Assembly: GCA_963853835.1 (NCBI GenBank) | Contig: OY970827.1 | Coordinates: 75,859,734-75,923,733 of the forward strand | DNA length: 64,000 bases | Reading direction: 5' to 3' | DNA from: Calendula officinalis | Lineage: Eukaryota > Streptophyta > Magnoliopsida > Asterales > Asteraceae | Shown: positions 34,020-45,489 of the stretch, in pieces | Layout: each line of letters opens with the position of its first letter | How positions within the stretch are numbered: the stretch's first letter is position 1 | Program-made: the position numbers and the translations under genes | Notes under the pieces: model-generated | What the model was told of the DNA's origin: nothing | Seen by the model: only the letters and a program-made list of their open reading frames with translations | Database searches by the model: none

Positions 34020-34827
34020 GGGAAATCAAGGAGGTCCATTATTTTTATCATGTCTTGGAGAACAAATCTCAACCATTAATCAATAAGATTTAATGGTCAA
34101 GATTAATCACATGTTTTATACACGAAGGGGTATTTTGGTCATTTGGCACTTTAAAAAAATTCGAATTTTTTATTTTTTATTTTTTATTTTTCTTTTAGAT
34201 CATTTTTTACTTTCTTTTTTATTTTATAATTGAGGGGTATTTTGGTCATTTTTAAAAAATATATTTTTTAAATTTTTTCTTATTTTTTATTTAAGAATTT
34301 TTATTTTTTTTAAATTTTTTATTTTTTAATATTAGTTTTTAAAAATTTATTATTTTTTCATTAATAACACATAATGTGATTGCCTAGTGAATCACATGTA
34401 ATTGCAAATTGAATCACATGTGAATGCATACTGAATCACATGTGATTGAACTAAAACATCAAATATGATTAAATATACAATCATATGTGACTTTACATTA
34501 AAAGCACATGTGATTAAGTTATACACGTACTTATCAAATAAATATTATTTTTTAATGAAAAAATAATCAAAAAATCAAAAAAATCAAAAAAAATTTAAGT
34601 GCCAAATGACCAAAATACCCCTTCATAATAAAAATAATAAAAAAAAATAAAAATTTTAAAATAAAAAATAAAAAAATAAAAAAATATTTGTATTTTAAAA
34701 AACGACCAAAATACCCTCAATGTATAAAATATGTGATTAATCTTGACCATTAGATCTTATTAATCAATGGTTGAAATTTGTTACTCGAGACTTCGTAAAA
34801 ATAATGGACCTACTTGAACGCAACTCT
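34020..34827. mobile_element. 808-bp Mutator-type foldback element
   Basis: Terminal inverted repeats of about 120 bp contain aggtccattatttttay, aatggtcaagattaatcaca and a gggtattttggtc core. The exact 9-bp duplication gaatatata flanks it (34011-34019 and 34828-34836). The centre is A/T-rich with repeated aatcacatgtgat-type words. No coding capacity. A single end of the same family lies at 44165-44297. Confidence 0.85.
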
Positions 34828-34836
34828 GAATATATA

Positions 34837-35880
34837 AAACCAAATACGAATAGTTTTTACCAACCAAATGATAGAAATACACAAACTTAACAAATCAGCA
34901 TAACAAATCAGAACTAGGTGTGAAACTTTGAGGTCAATCTTTCGAACTATGGAACCTAGGCGTGAATCTTTGACCAAAGAGGCAAAGTAGAACGAACTTT
35001 TTATACAAGTGTTAAATAGTGAAATTTCATAATTAAATTAAGACTAAATTTCACAAAAACATAACGTATTTTCTATTTTGTTTCATATTATACTTAGCTT
35101 TGTTCCATATTAATAGCTATTAAAGTTTCGTTACTAGCTTGCATTCTAAAAAAATATCAATATAACAATTAGAAATTTATCTAAAAGCCACCTAAATAAT
35201 GATCGGACCATGTCATGATTTTATCTGCCACGGCATAATTTACACTAGTTACTCGTCAGATATGTTAACAAGTGGGACAACTAACAAAATTTTAATTAAC
35301 GACTAACATATACAGAACAAATATAACTACATTTGTTAACTTGGGACGAAATGAAAAGTATGCAGGATTTTTGTGAAATGGCTAATTAACTAGTGAAAAC
35401 AATATCAACAAGATGACACCTTAAAGCAATCACTTGTATTTCTGAAGAGAAATGGTAGGCTTACCATTTGTGCATACTTATGTGTCTATTCACTTCTAAA
35501 CTTAATATGTGTAATTTACTAATTCTTTTTCCTCATATCATCCCTTGATTTTTATACTTGTCATGATCAAATGGGTAGACACATAACTAGACACAAATGG
35601 TAAACATAAATATCATTGATCTTTTCTAAATTATGTATAAATTTATATGTGGACATTAATTATGTATTTCGATAGTTTTTATAATACCTAGCAGGACAAA
35701 AATAATAATTATTTTATAGATAACCACCAAAACGAAAACTCGTAATATCAAACTTGGAGGGTTTAATAAGTACTAAAAAAATATTTCTCTCCATGAATAT
35801 ATGCAGGCGGCTCAATAAGTTTGATTTCTCTATGTAAATATTTATTATATACCCAGGGAAAGTACCTTTTAAAAAATATA
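34837..35880. other. upstream region of the plus-strand CYP71 gene
   Basis: About 1 kb of AT-rich sequence with no recognised gene or complete repeat. Confidence 0.4.
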
Positions 35881-35887
35881 ACCATTG

Positions 35888-35969
35888 TTGACTATTGATT
35901 AAAATACGTTAAACAATTTTAGTGGACACCTACTAGTTTGACATTGACTGTGGATGTTTGTATATATAT
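35888..35969 (+). promoter_or_regulatory. core promoter of the CYP71 gene at 36034, with W-box-like sites
   Basis: A TATA box (tatatatat, 35961-35969) lies about 65 bp upstream of the ATG. TTGACT occurs at 35888-35893 and 35944-35949, with TTGACA at 35938-35943. TTGAC(C/T) is the WRKY-binding W-box core. Function is inferred from motif and position only. Confidence 0.45.
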
Positions 35970-36033
35970 GGGCATTTGGTCATTCCATAAGCATAAGTGC
36001 AAAAAATAGTTCATAACAACAAATAATTACATC

Positions 36034-37696
36034 ATGGAAATCTTTTCATACTCACAAACCTCTCTTCTTTCAATCATTTCGTTCACCCTTTTGATGCTTA
36101 TTATTGGTTTCAAATGGGTATCATTTCATTCTAAAACCAAGAAAAACACACCACCATCTCCACCAAGACTTCCAATCATCGGAAACTTTCATCAACTCGG
36201 AGCGAGCCCTCGTCGCTCACTCCGAGACTTATCCTTAAAATACGGCCCACTCATGCTCCTTCATTTTGGGAGCATACCCACACTTATCATCTCATCGGCT
36301 GAAGGAGCCCGAGAAATAATGAAAACACATGATTTAGCATTCTCGGATCGACCAAGTTTAAGTATTCCCAATATATTATTCTATGGCTCAACCGACATAG
36401 CATTTTCTCGTTATGGCGAATATTGGAGGCAGTTGAAAAGCATTGTAGTACTCCATCTTCTAAGTAATACGCGAGTCAAGTCGTATAGACAAGTAAGAAA
36501 AGAAGAGACGGATATTGTGATCGATGTACTTGGAGAAAGCCGTGGTACTTCGCCCGTTGATTTGAGTGCGTTGCTTGGTTCGTATACAAGTAACGTGCTT
36601 TGTAGGGTTGCGTTCGGGAGGACATACGATGGATTAGGGTTTACAAACAAGTTGAAAAAATTCGTCGATATGTTGGGAACTTTTTGTGTTGGAAGTTATA
36701 TTCCTTGGTTATCGTGGGTAGATCGATTAAACGGTATCGAGGGAAGGGCACACACGGTTTCTAAAGAACTTGATCAATTTCTAACGGGCGTCGTTGAAGA
36801 GCATCTAATGAAGAAAACAGGAGATGGTGATCAAGGTGAAAAAACCCAAGATTTCGTCGATATTTTAGCGGATATACAAAGAGATAAGACAACCGGCTTC
36901 ACCCTTAGCACTGAGACCTTAAAAGCTGTTATCTTGGTATGTAATCCATTTGTTCTAACTTCTTGATAGATATTTATATAATACTCACATGTTAAAAAAA
37001 AAGTACAATTTCATTTTTAAAATCTCATAGTTTAGGTTCAATTCAAATGGTTTAATCTAAAGAATATCTTCGATCTACTTCTTGTAGGATGTATTCGTTG
37101 CTGGATCTGATACCATATTCACAAGTCTAGAATGGGCGATAAGTGAGTTAATAAAACACCCAAGAGTAATGAAAAAATTGCAACAAGAAGTAACCGAAAT
37201 AGCACAAGGAAAATCCATGGTTTCCGAAGAGGATTTGGATAACATGAAATACCTTAAAGCCGTTGTAAAAGAGGCTTTAAGATTGCACGCACCACTCCCA
37301 CTACTTCTTGCTCGAGAAGCACGAGAACCGGTCAATCTCATGGGCTATGACGTTCCGCCAAGCACACAAGTCGTTATAAACGCTTGGGCAATTGCAAGAG
37401 ATCCCAACTCGTGGACTGATCCTGAGGAGTTTAAACCAGAGAGGTTTTTGAACAGTTCTATAGACTATAAAGGAATTCATTATGAGTTTCTACCATTTGG
37501 TGCGGGCCGTAGAGGATGCCCCGGTCTTCATTTTGGTATTGCGGTTATTGAGATTATATTAGCGAATATGGTATACAAGTACAACTATACGTTACCAAAT
37601 GGAGTTAAAATTGAGGATTTGGATATGACTGAGAACAATGGCATAACGGTTCAAAGGAAGACCCCTTTAGTGGTCATGGCTAGTCCACGGATCTAG
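36034..37696 (+). CDS. CYP71-family cytochrome P450, intact (copy A)
   Basis: Two exons (36034-36936 and 37088-37696) give 503 residues; the phase-0 intron sits right before the I-helix, as is usual in CYP71 genes. Seen: an N-terminal membrane anchor (residues about 9-28), proline hinge PPSPPRLPIIGN, oxygen-binding AGSDT (306-310), KEALR with the ExxR pair at 363-366, PERF (418-421) and the haem loop FGAGRRGCPG with Cys445. Such enzymes are ER-anchored monooxygenases using NADPH-P450 reductase, usually in specialised metabolism. The C-terminal half is reminiscent of CYP71A/CYP71AJ-type enzymes; subfamily and substrate cannot be fixed by eye. Nothing looks broken. It points toward the inverted copy at 41092-42825. 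Confidence 0.93.
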
Positions 37697-38503
37697 TGGC
37701 TTCTCTTTGTATTTTTTTTCTTTTTCGGAAAGCAACTCATTTTATGTTAACTTTCATTTACTAAACATGTACGTTTTATGATAAATTCAATAAATAAATT
37801 ATATTCTCATATGTTGTTGTTTTGATATAAAATTAATAACATGTTTTTTCAATGTCAAAGACTCACACACCCATCACCACTAGAATGACCCGCTGCTGTA
37901 ATGTAGATAGTAGAATGGAGTCTACAATTTCAAGCGGTTTTGATCATATGAGTACAAAAAAAAAATGTTATGATGTAGAGTAAAAAACAAGAGCACATAT
38001 TGGTCACGTTGATTCTTAGAATTGAATACCTAGGACAATCTTTTTCAAAACCATGTTGATTCAAAGTATATCGTGTTTTCAAATTCATTCAACACATGAA
38101 TAGAAATTTGGAAAAGAAAAATAAACTTTCATATAATCATGAACTCAAATTTCCATTATGTCAAACAAATTCTAAATGAGACTTACATTTTCGAATGGAC
38201 TTAAAAACACAAACGGGCTGGATTTTAAAGAAACTCATTTTAGTGCAGCCCCTCTTCTTGTTAGTTTTCTATCTTGATCATCCTTTCATCCTTGTTTATT
38301 GTTGGATAGTTGCTTTGGCTATGTTCGGCCATATTGCTTTTGTGATGTTCGGCCATATTGCCGGTGTATACAAGAAAACAGAGTACAATTTGGGTGTGTG
38401 TATATTTGTATAGAAACAGAAAAACAGAGACATATGCATAGGAAGTTTCCTTCTTTATTGACCGATAACTTTATGTACAATGTTTACAAGGCATTTCTAT
38501 ATA
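37697..38503. other. 3' flank of CYP71 copy A
   Basis: No gene is recognised. A short direct repeat (atgttcggccatattgc at about 38320 and 38345) gives two small frames with no family features. Confidence 0.4.
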
Positions 38504-38815
38504 CTTCCTCCTATTCAAAATAATGATACACTTTTCTTTTTGGGGTGATTCAAAATAAGTGATACACTTTGAAAAAATTTCTTATTTGGCATATAAAATG
38601 GGACCCACACCAACTAACTATCTAATTTAACAAAGTGAAATGACCCATTTACCCTTACTTTTTACTTTTAAACATCATTAACTTTACCTTATTTAAAAGG
38701 TGTGGGGCTCATTCCCCACTAACCATCCAATTAATCTAATTTAACCATCATTATAATCTTTTGCCTCAAAAATCATGAAACTCCAAGTGTATCACTTATT
38801 TTGAATAAGAGGAAG
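38504..38815. mobile_element. Stowaway-like MITE, 'CTTCCTCCGATTC' family
   Basis: A TA-flanked 312-bp copy with the same inverted ends as 5558-5871. Confidence 0.82.
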
Positions 38816-38862
38816 TATATACAATTCCCATTGATAGTTACGGTTCATAAGTTCAATATATA

Positions 38863-39076
38863 CTCCCTCCGTCCCACAAAAAAATTCTCATTTCTCAAAT
38901 ATAAGGGACCCACTAAATAAAATAATATTATTACCAATAATTCCACCACCAAAACACTTTCTCTCTCCAATCTAACCTTATATTTTAATCAAAAATATTA
39001 GCAAGGACCCCACCACTAACTATCTCCTAAAATCTTGTGTTCAAGAGAAATGAGAATTTTTTTGTGGGACGGAGGC
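38863..39076. mobile_element. Stowaway-like MITE, 'CTCCCTCCGTCCC' family
   Basis: Termini ctccctccgtcccacaaaaa and, inverted, gcctccgtcccacaaaaaaa, flanked by TA. The 214-bp element is the most symmetrical member of this family in the window. Confidence 0.85.
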
Positions 39077-39135
39077 TAATATATATCTGAAATTTTAATC
39101 AAATTAGATAGATTGTTCTGTTGGTAATGCACTTA

Positions 39136-40250
39136 GGCCTCTCCCAACCCTTACCCATCACTAAACCCATCACTAGCGACACGTCATCGCATCCTTATTG
39201 ACCCGCTACTGACACGTTCGTGCCAACCCTACCCATCACTAACCCATCACTAAACCCATCCTTTCCACATCATCATTTCCACATCACCATTTTAATTAAT
39301 AAAAAAACACATTACATTAAATAAAAAACATTACATTAATTAAAAAAACATTACATTAAATTAAAAAAAAGACATTAAAATAAAAAAAAAACATTAAACT
39401 TAAGAAAAAACATTAGACCTTAGAAAAAAAAAACATTAGACATAAAAAAAAACATTAGACATAAAAAAATACATTAAACTTAAAAAAAAAAAACCAACTA
39501 CTCGTCGTCCTCGTCGTCGTCTTCTCCCTCATCGGATGAGTCCGGATCGGCGTATTTGTCCAATAAACTCCGGCGATATTTTAAAACCGCTTTTCGCTCT
39601 CTTCGGCTCAAATTATCGGGAACCGAACAATGAAGGACTCTGAAAGCATCCGATATCTTTTTCTCCACAGTCGCTTCTTTGATAGTCTTCAAAGTGTCGG
39701 CTTGCAGTATGGCGTTCTCACATATACGGTCACGAGTTTCGTCACTTGAATACCGTGACGAAGTCGCATCCGAGGAACTTGCCGTACGCCGGCTAACGTT
39801 ACGACCGAATGGTCGACGGATCGGGTTGCTCGGGCTCGGTTGGCTAGTCTGTCCAGCATTTGACGAATATGCTGGTGACGGGATACGGGTGTTTAACAAA
39901 TTTTGGAAGTGATCATTTGACGGGGAGGAGTTCGATCTACGACTCATGATGAAAATCTGGAAAATAGGTAATGAAGGTAATGAAGAAGTGGGAGAAGTGG
40001 TGTAAAATTATGAATGTGAGGGTGTTGTATTTATAGGTAAAAAATAGGATAAAGGAAAAAAAAAAACAAAAATTGAATTTTGAATTCAATTTTATACGCT
40101 CCCTCGGCCCTCACGCTCCCCCGACGCCTTCCCGAATCCGTCGAAAACACGACGTGTGCGCCACGACGCCCACCACGACGGCTCGGTGCCAACGCCGTCG
40201 TGGGTCGACGGCTCCCCGACGCCCTCCCCGACGTGCCGTTGGCACAGGTC
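39136..40250. mobile_element. PIF/Harbinger-like transposon, non-autonomous
   Basis: Termini GGCCTCTCCCAACC and, inverted, GACCTGTGCCAACG are flanked by TTA on each side (39133-39135 and 40251-40253), the 3-bp duplication typical of this superfamily. The left part has repeated cccatcactaa words; the right part is GC-rich with repeated cgacgccc words. It carries one gene (39498-39947, minus) and no transposase. Confidence 0.75.
39498..39947 (-). CDS. Harbinger-borne ORF1-like protein
   Basis: A 149-residue frame inside the Harbinger-like element. The N-terminal half is Ser/Pro/Asn-rich (SRRSNSSPSNDHFQNLLN). A central predicted helix reads LQADTLKTIKEATVEKKISD, a basic stretch reads LSRRERKAVLKYRRSLLDKY, and the tail is almost wholly Asp/Glu. 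Harbinger transposons carry a DNA-binding accessory ORF1 beside the transposase; position and composition suggest a derivative of it, but no Myb/trihelix motif is visible. It may instead be an unrelated element-specific protein. Start chosen as the only ATG before the conserved-looking N-terminus. Confidence 0.5.
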   Translation of the reverse strand: MSRRSNSSPSNDHFQNLLNTRIPSPAYSSNAGQTSQPSPSNPIRRPFGRNVSRRTASSSDATSSRYSSDETRDRICENAILQADTLKTIKEATVEKKISDAFRVLHCSVPDNLSRRERKAVLKYRRSLLDKYADPDSSDEGEDDDEDDE

Positions 40251-40315
40251 TTACCTTCTAACCTAGCATTCCATGTTCGAATCTTGGTAGCTACCAATGC
40301 AATATGATTTTTTTT

Positions 40316-41091
40316 CTTTCCTTGAATTATGAAGAAGTTTCACAAACACCCTTAAGTTTTATACATATTTATTACAAATATTTAACTATCTATTTTAACA
40401 AAAAATCACAGTTAATTTTTCTAATTAATAAATTGAAGCCTTAAAATTTTATATTTTATATATTTAAACCCTAATCTTTTATAATTATATTTATAACATC
40501 ATTTAAAATACTACATCCAGTTTTTGTTATTAAATCCTTTTTGGTCTTAACGTAAACTTTTATAATTTATATGGTTAACTCTTAAATTATACAATAATTT
40601 TTACATCTAACTTTTTTTTTATTTAAAGTTATATATTTTTTAACTTATTTAGCTATAGTTAGTAAAAGATCTAACACAACGGAAAATTTTGATTCTTAAA
40701 AAATAAAACTTTCAATCCCGAGCGAAGCCAGGTATATTAAACCTCGTTAATATATATGAAGAGACACTACTAAACAGTACCAACCAACCATTGCACCCCT
40801 TCGGTGCCCACGGTTATGAAAAGTCAACTCCGGTCAGAAATCGGTAGTTTTATTCTTAATACATAATGCAATTAACTAATAAACTAAACATAGTTTGCTT
40901 ATATCATTAATTCTAATAGTTTTTACACGATCTTGGGCATCAAGGAACAAAATGACATATTCCTCAAGTGATTAATAAGATCAGTAAAAGCTATAACAAG
41001 CTATATAAGCATGTCTTTTTATTTATTGCTTCCATCACATATATCATAAGTTTAGCTATGGAAGTGTACATAGAAAGAGGAAAAAAATTAA
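40316..41091. other. spacer with an eroded Helitron end; 3' flank of CYP71 copy B
   Basis: At 40716-40745 cccgagcgaagccaggt followed by atattaaacctcgt resembles the GCGAAGC hairpin type of Helitron 3' end, but decayed. No gene is seen. Confidence 0.35.
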
Positions 41092-42825
41092 CTAGAACCG
41101 AGGGCTCACTGTAACCACCAAGGATGACTCCTTATGAATTGAAAGACCAAATGCCTCACTCATATCGAGATCCTCATTTCTCATTCCATTTGGTAATGCG
41201 ATATCGAACTTGTATACTATATTTGCCAAGGCAAGTTCAATAACAACTACACTAAACTGAATACCGGGACACGCTCTTCGACCCGCACCAAACGGAAGCC
41301 AGTCAAAATGAAATCCTTGATAGTTAATAGACTTATTCAAGAACCTTTCGGGCCTAAACTCGGTTGGTTCTTCCCACAATGCAGGGTCTCGTCCTATCGC
41401 CCAAACGTTAACAATCACTTGTGTTCCTGCTGAAACGTCGTACCCCATTAATTTCACATCTTGCATAGATGTCCGAGGAACAAGAAGTGGGGCCGGAGTG
41501 TGCAAACGCAAAGACTCCTTGAGGACCGCTTTAAGATAAGGCATTTTTTCCAAATCCTTTTCGGTAATCATGGATCTTCCTTGTGCTATTTCTTTGACTT
41601 CTTGTTGTAGCTTTTTCATTACTCTTGGGTTTCTTACTAGCTCGCTCAATGCCCATTCTAGACTTGAAGACGTAGTATCGGTTCCAGCAGCAAATACCTC
41701 CTACAATGATTTTAAGTTTATTGATCTATGTGCACCATGTATATAAGATTACAAGAAAAGCCAATTCTCTTTAATTAGGACCGAACCAAAGAAAACCGAA
41801 TGAATCAAACATTATTTAATGGTTTGATTGCCCTCGATCACTATGAGATTTTAGCTTCGAAAAATAATTAGGTTTATTCATAGGTGTGCATATTAAACAA
41901 GAAGATGGAGAAATCATACCAAGATGACAACTTTAAGGGAATCTCTATGAAGCGTAAAACCCGTTGTGTTATTTTCTTGGACATCTAGCAAGATGTCGAC
42001 AAAGTCTTGCCCTTCATCACTTTTATCATCCACCCTTTTTTTCTTGTTTACATGTTCTTCAATAACACCTTCAAGAAACTCATCAAATTCTTTGGCTATT
42101 TTTTCTGCCCTTCCTATTGAACCTACAAGTTTATCTACCCACGATAACCATGGAATATAACTCCCGATAGTAAAAGCAGTAAACATATCTATGAACTTCC
42201 TCAATAGATTTGTGTGCTTTGATCCATCCAACGTCCTTCCGAGGGCCACCCTACAAATTATGTTACTTGTAAGTGAAACAAACATTGCCCCCATATCAAC
42301 GGTACCACCACAACTTTCTTTAAGCACACTAATCATACGATCTATCTCGTTTTCTCTCACTTTATGGTATGACTTAACTCGTGTAGTACTTAGAAGATTG
42401 ATTACTACGGTGCTCTTTAACATCCTCCAATATTCCCCATATGGAGAAAATGATATGCCCTTAGAGCCATAGAATAGTATGTTTGGCATAGTTAAGTTAG
42501 GACGACTACAAAACGAAAGATCATGGGTTTTCATGATCTCTCGGGCGGCTTCAGCAGTCGAGGCTACAAGCGTGGGTATGCTACCAAGGTGTAGGAGCAT
42601 TAATGGACCATATTTTTGGGACAAAACTTGGAGTTTACGATTCGGGCTTGAACCTAATTGGTGGAAGTTACCGATGATTGGAAGTTTTCGTGGAGATGGT
42701 GGTAGGTTTTTCTGCGTCTTGGAACGAAATGAGATCTGTTTGTTACGAATGAAAATCATGATGATGATGATGATGATTGAAAACGAAAAGAGAAGAAAAG
42801 TTTGCAAGGATGAAATTTTTTCCAT
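41092..42825 (-). CDS. CYP71-family cytochrome P450, intact (copy B)
   Basis: Two exons on the minus strand (42825-41920 and 41700-41092) give 504 residues with a phase-0 intron before the I-helix. Seen: a membrane anchor with a run of isoleucines (residues about 10-25), PPSPRKLPIIGN hinge, AGTDTT, KESLR with the ExxR pair at about 364-367, PERF, and the haem loop FGAGRRACPG with Cys446. One hinge position reads PRK where copies A and C read PPR or PQR. It should be an ER-bound monooxygenase like its neighbours. A 5' duplicate of this gene, including its promoter, lies upstream at 43.6-44.1 kb. The frame is intact. Confidence 0.93.
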
Positions 42826-42864
42826 GATTTACTAGGATACTTTTTTTTTTGGTCTCAAGGACTC

Positions 42865-42874
42865 TAAATATATA
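42865..42874 (-). promoter_or_regulatory. TATA box of CYP71 copy B
   Basis: tatatattta on the minus strand about 40 bp upstream of the ATG. The same box and surrounding sequence (gatctcaatgattcatctt) are duplicated ahead of the pseudogene at about 44.03-44.10 kb. Confidence 0.5.
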
Positions 42875-42989
42875 GTGGTAGTGGATCTCAATGATTCATC
42901 TTCTATATATCGGCACTAGCCACAAGGTTACATTTTTTTATATATTTTAGCGGCTAAATGACATTTTTTAAAAACAAAAATCAGTTGTG

Positions 42990-43600
42990 GCGAAATTTTA
43001 AATGAGCGTGGATATATGTGACATTCTGATTACCTTTCGCATAATTTAGTTAACAAATGAGGGTGATTGTTTTCTTCATGGCTCGGCTAGGTCAGAGGGT
43101 TGTTGAGATGTAACTTTAGCGAAGTATTTGTTTAAACTAATATTATTTCGTAACACGTTTCATATTTTTTTCACCCTCGTCTCCTTGGTTTTTTATTTAT
43201 ACTCCAAATAACGCCCCAACCACCATATCTTAATTCTGAAAAGATGTGCTGCCATATCACTTTTTTTATACAAGCAAAGGGTATGGGCTTCGTTAGAGAA
43301 CTTTTTGCTCCTATAACACCCGTATACAACACCGTTTTCACTGCAATGGCGGACCCAGAGAAAAAGTTGAGGGGTGTCACCGATTGCACATTTTTTTCTC
43401 AGGGGTTGCACATACACTAATAAAAAGAAAATTTAAAAATTTTAACGTTATTTTTACACTATTTGGAAAAGTTTCAGGGGTTGCAAGGGCAACCCCGGGC
43501 ACCATACTAGGTCCTCCCCTAGTTTTCAGTGTTATGACACTCATCTCTGTAGGTATCACGGCTCGCCGAAGATTAATCATTTTTTTTAAATTGTGATTGG
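42990..43600. other. spacer between CYP71 copy B and its broken duplicate
   Basis: It contains a segment (about 43337-43540) starting cactgcaatggcggacccag and ending ggtcctcccctagttttcag. This looks like a small TIR element, but the ends match poorly. Short frames here are not genes. Confidence 0.35.
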
Positions 43601-44005
43601 TTGGGGTATTTTTTATGGAGAAAATGATATGCCCTTACAACCATATATAGAATAAAATGTTGGCCATAGTTAAGTTAGGACGGCAACAGAATGAAAGATC
43701 ATGATTTTTCATAATCTCTCGGGCTGCTTCGGCAGACGAAGCTACAAGAGTGGGTATACTACCAAGGTGTAGGAGCATTAGCGGACCATATTATTGGGAC
43801 AAAACTTGGAGTTTACGATTCGGGCTTGAGCCTAATTGGTGGAAGTTACCGATAATTGGAAGTTTTGGTGGAGATGGTGGTAAGTTTTTCTGCGTCTTGG
43901 AACAAAATGAGATCCATTTGTTTCGAATGAAAATCATCATGATGATGAATGAAAATGAAGAGATGAGAAAAGCTTGCAAAAATGAAAAAATAGCCCTGAT
44001 TTACT
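43600..44005 (-). pseudogene. 5' fragment of a CYP71 gene (duplicate of copy B)
   Basis: The minus strand matches the first ~115 codons of copy B: anchor, hinge PPSPPKLPIIGNFHQLG, then SSPNRKLQVLSQ-stop-YGPLMLLHLG and SSAEAAREIMK. The start codon position reads AGG instead of ATG, there is a premature TAA after LSQ, and similarity stops abruptly near NILFY. Upstream sequence to about 44.13 kb also matches the copy B promoter. It is therefore a segmental duplication of promoter plus first third of the gene, not a retrocopy. Confidence 0.88.
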
Positions 44006-44164
44006 ACCCTTTTTTTTTTTGGGTGGCCATAAGGACTCTAAATATATAGTAGTGGATCTCAATGATTCATCTTGTATATATCGGCACTAGACCCAAGGTT
44101 ACATTTTTTTAAATCCATTTAGCGGTTAAAAGAAACGTTAATTCAAGGATGTCTAGATGTGGAA

Positions 44165-44297
44165 TTGAGGAACAAAAACAATCATTGATCAATAAAATCT
44201 AATTATCAAGATTAATCACACATTTTATACATGAAGGCGTATTTTGGTCATTTGACACTTAAAAAAATTTTGTTTTTTTTTTTTTATTTTTTATTCT
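44165..44297. mobile_element. single terminus of the 808-bp MULE foldback family
   Basis: Matches one terminal arm of 34020-34827 (caatcattgatcaataaaat, atcaagattaatcacacatt, gcgtattttggtcatttgac). It is cut by the start of the LTR at 44298, so the retrotransposon inserted into it or a deletion joined them. Confidence 0.65.
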
Positions 44298-45489
44298 TGT
44301 AACGACCTGAAATTTTGAATCAAATAAATTATGAAAAAATATGATAAATAAGGATAAATCGTTTAAAACACGTGAAAATTGGTTTCGTGTCATTTGGACA
44401 TCGTTTGATGTGGTTAAGGTCGAAAACGGGTCGAAAGTTAGACCAAATCAGCAAAAAAAAAAAATCGAACACAAGGGAACCAGCTGCTCGAGCGTGCGAG
44501 CAGGGGTCTGTCGAGCACGCGAGCGAGGTGCAGAGTAATCCCGATTCGGACAGAACCCATGTCGCGTTCGGGAGTACTTCTGTCGAGGGGCGCGAGAGGT
44601 TGTCGAGGGGCGCGAGAAGTTGTCGAGGGGCGCGAGTATCTGGGGCCGAGAACCATTCTGGTCGTGTCGAGCGCGCGACAAGCTGGTTGTCGAGCGCGTG
44701 AGGTCGCTGGTGAGCATTAAATTCGGGTTTTTGGCCATTAATTGCCAAACTTGAAACCCTAACTCTCTCTCTAAGTTCTTATACATATTTTGAGTGGAAA
44801 AAGGTCGTTTGGAGCCGATTTTGGGGTCCAAATCAAGTGATTTTGCTTCCATTGTTGAAGATTAAGGTAAATCTCTTCTTTCTCAACCTCTAGATGTGAA
44901 ATTGGGGGAATTTGGTTGGGTTATTGTTAACCCTAACTTGATGAACTACTTCAAATGGTTAAATAAAGCTAGTTAACTTAAATCTATAGCATTTCACCAT
45001 GGGAAATGAATCGTGACTTGGATCTATGGTGGTTTTGAGTTTTATGAAAACTAGGGTTTTGAATATCACTAAAAATTGGGGGAAATGGTGTTATGTGTTA
45101 GCTAGTGATGCTTTATGTTAACCTTGTGATGGTTATTGAAATAGGGTTTCTACCAAGAGGGCTGGAGATCAACAAGTTGTTTGGGAAATGAAGATTTGGT
45201 GTTCAAGGAACACAATTGAGCTAGTATTTGCTAAGGTGAGTACATGTGAACTTTAAAACTGAGTACATAGCGGTAAAGAAGTATTTTCATAATTTGTGAT
45301 CACTAATGTTTAAATAGTTGCTTATTGTTATTATGAACTAGTTGATTTAATTGTGTGAATACTAACTAAGATTAGTATATGGATATATATTGTGTGACGG
45401 CCATACGACATTGTTGATCGATGTGACATATAGTCACATGTAGTGGTTATAACGGGTAGATTGAGATAGGACAGGTACGTGATAGATTC

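Larger units (their letters stand above)
39100..40315 (+). mobile_element. tRNA-derived SINE interrupted by a Harbinger element
   Basis: The left part ends gttctgttggtaatgcactta (box A-like) and the right part resumes ttaccttctaacc, then catgttcgaatcttgg (box B) and a T-rich end. Removing 39136-40250 and one TTA restores a single continuous tRNA-type promoter. Outer limits are approximate. Confidence 0.6.

Noticed and set aside
43337..43540. Small TIR element starting cactgcaatggcggaccc
   Set aside because: The two ends share only a short word and no clear target-site duplication; kept only as a note in the spacer entry.
44329..44852. Several overlapping 65-139-codon frames on both strands, repeated at 51637-52125
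   Set aside because: They lie in the GC-richer part of both LTRs of the retrotransposon; duplication of the LTR explains their duplication. No protein family is recognisable.
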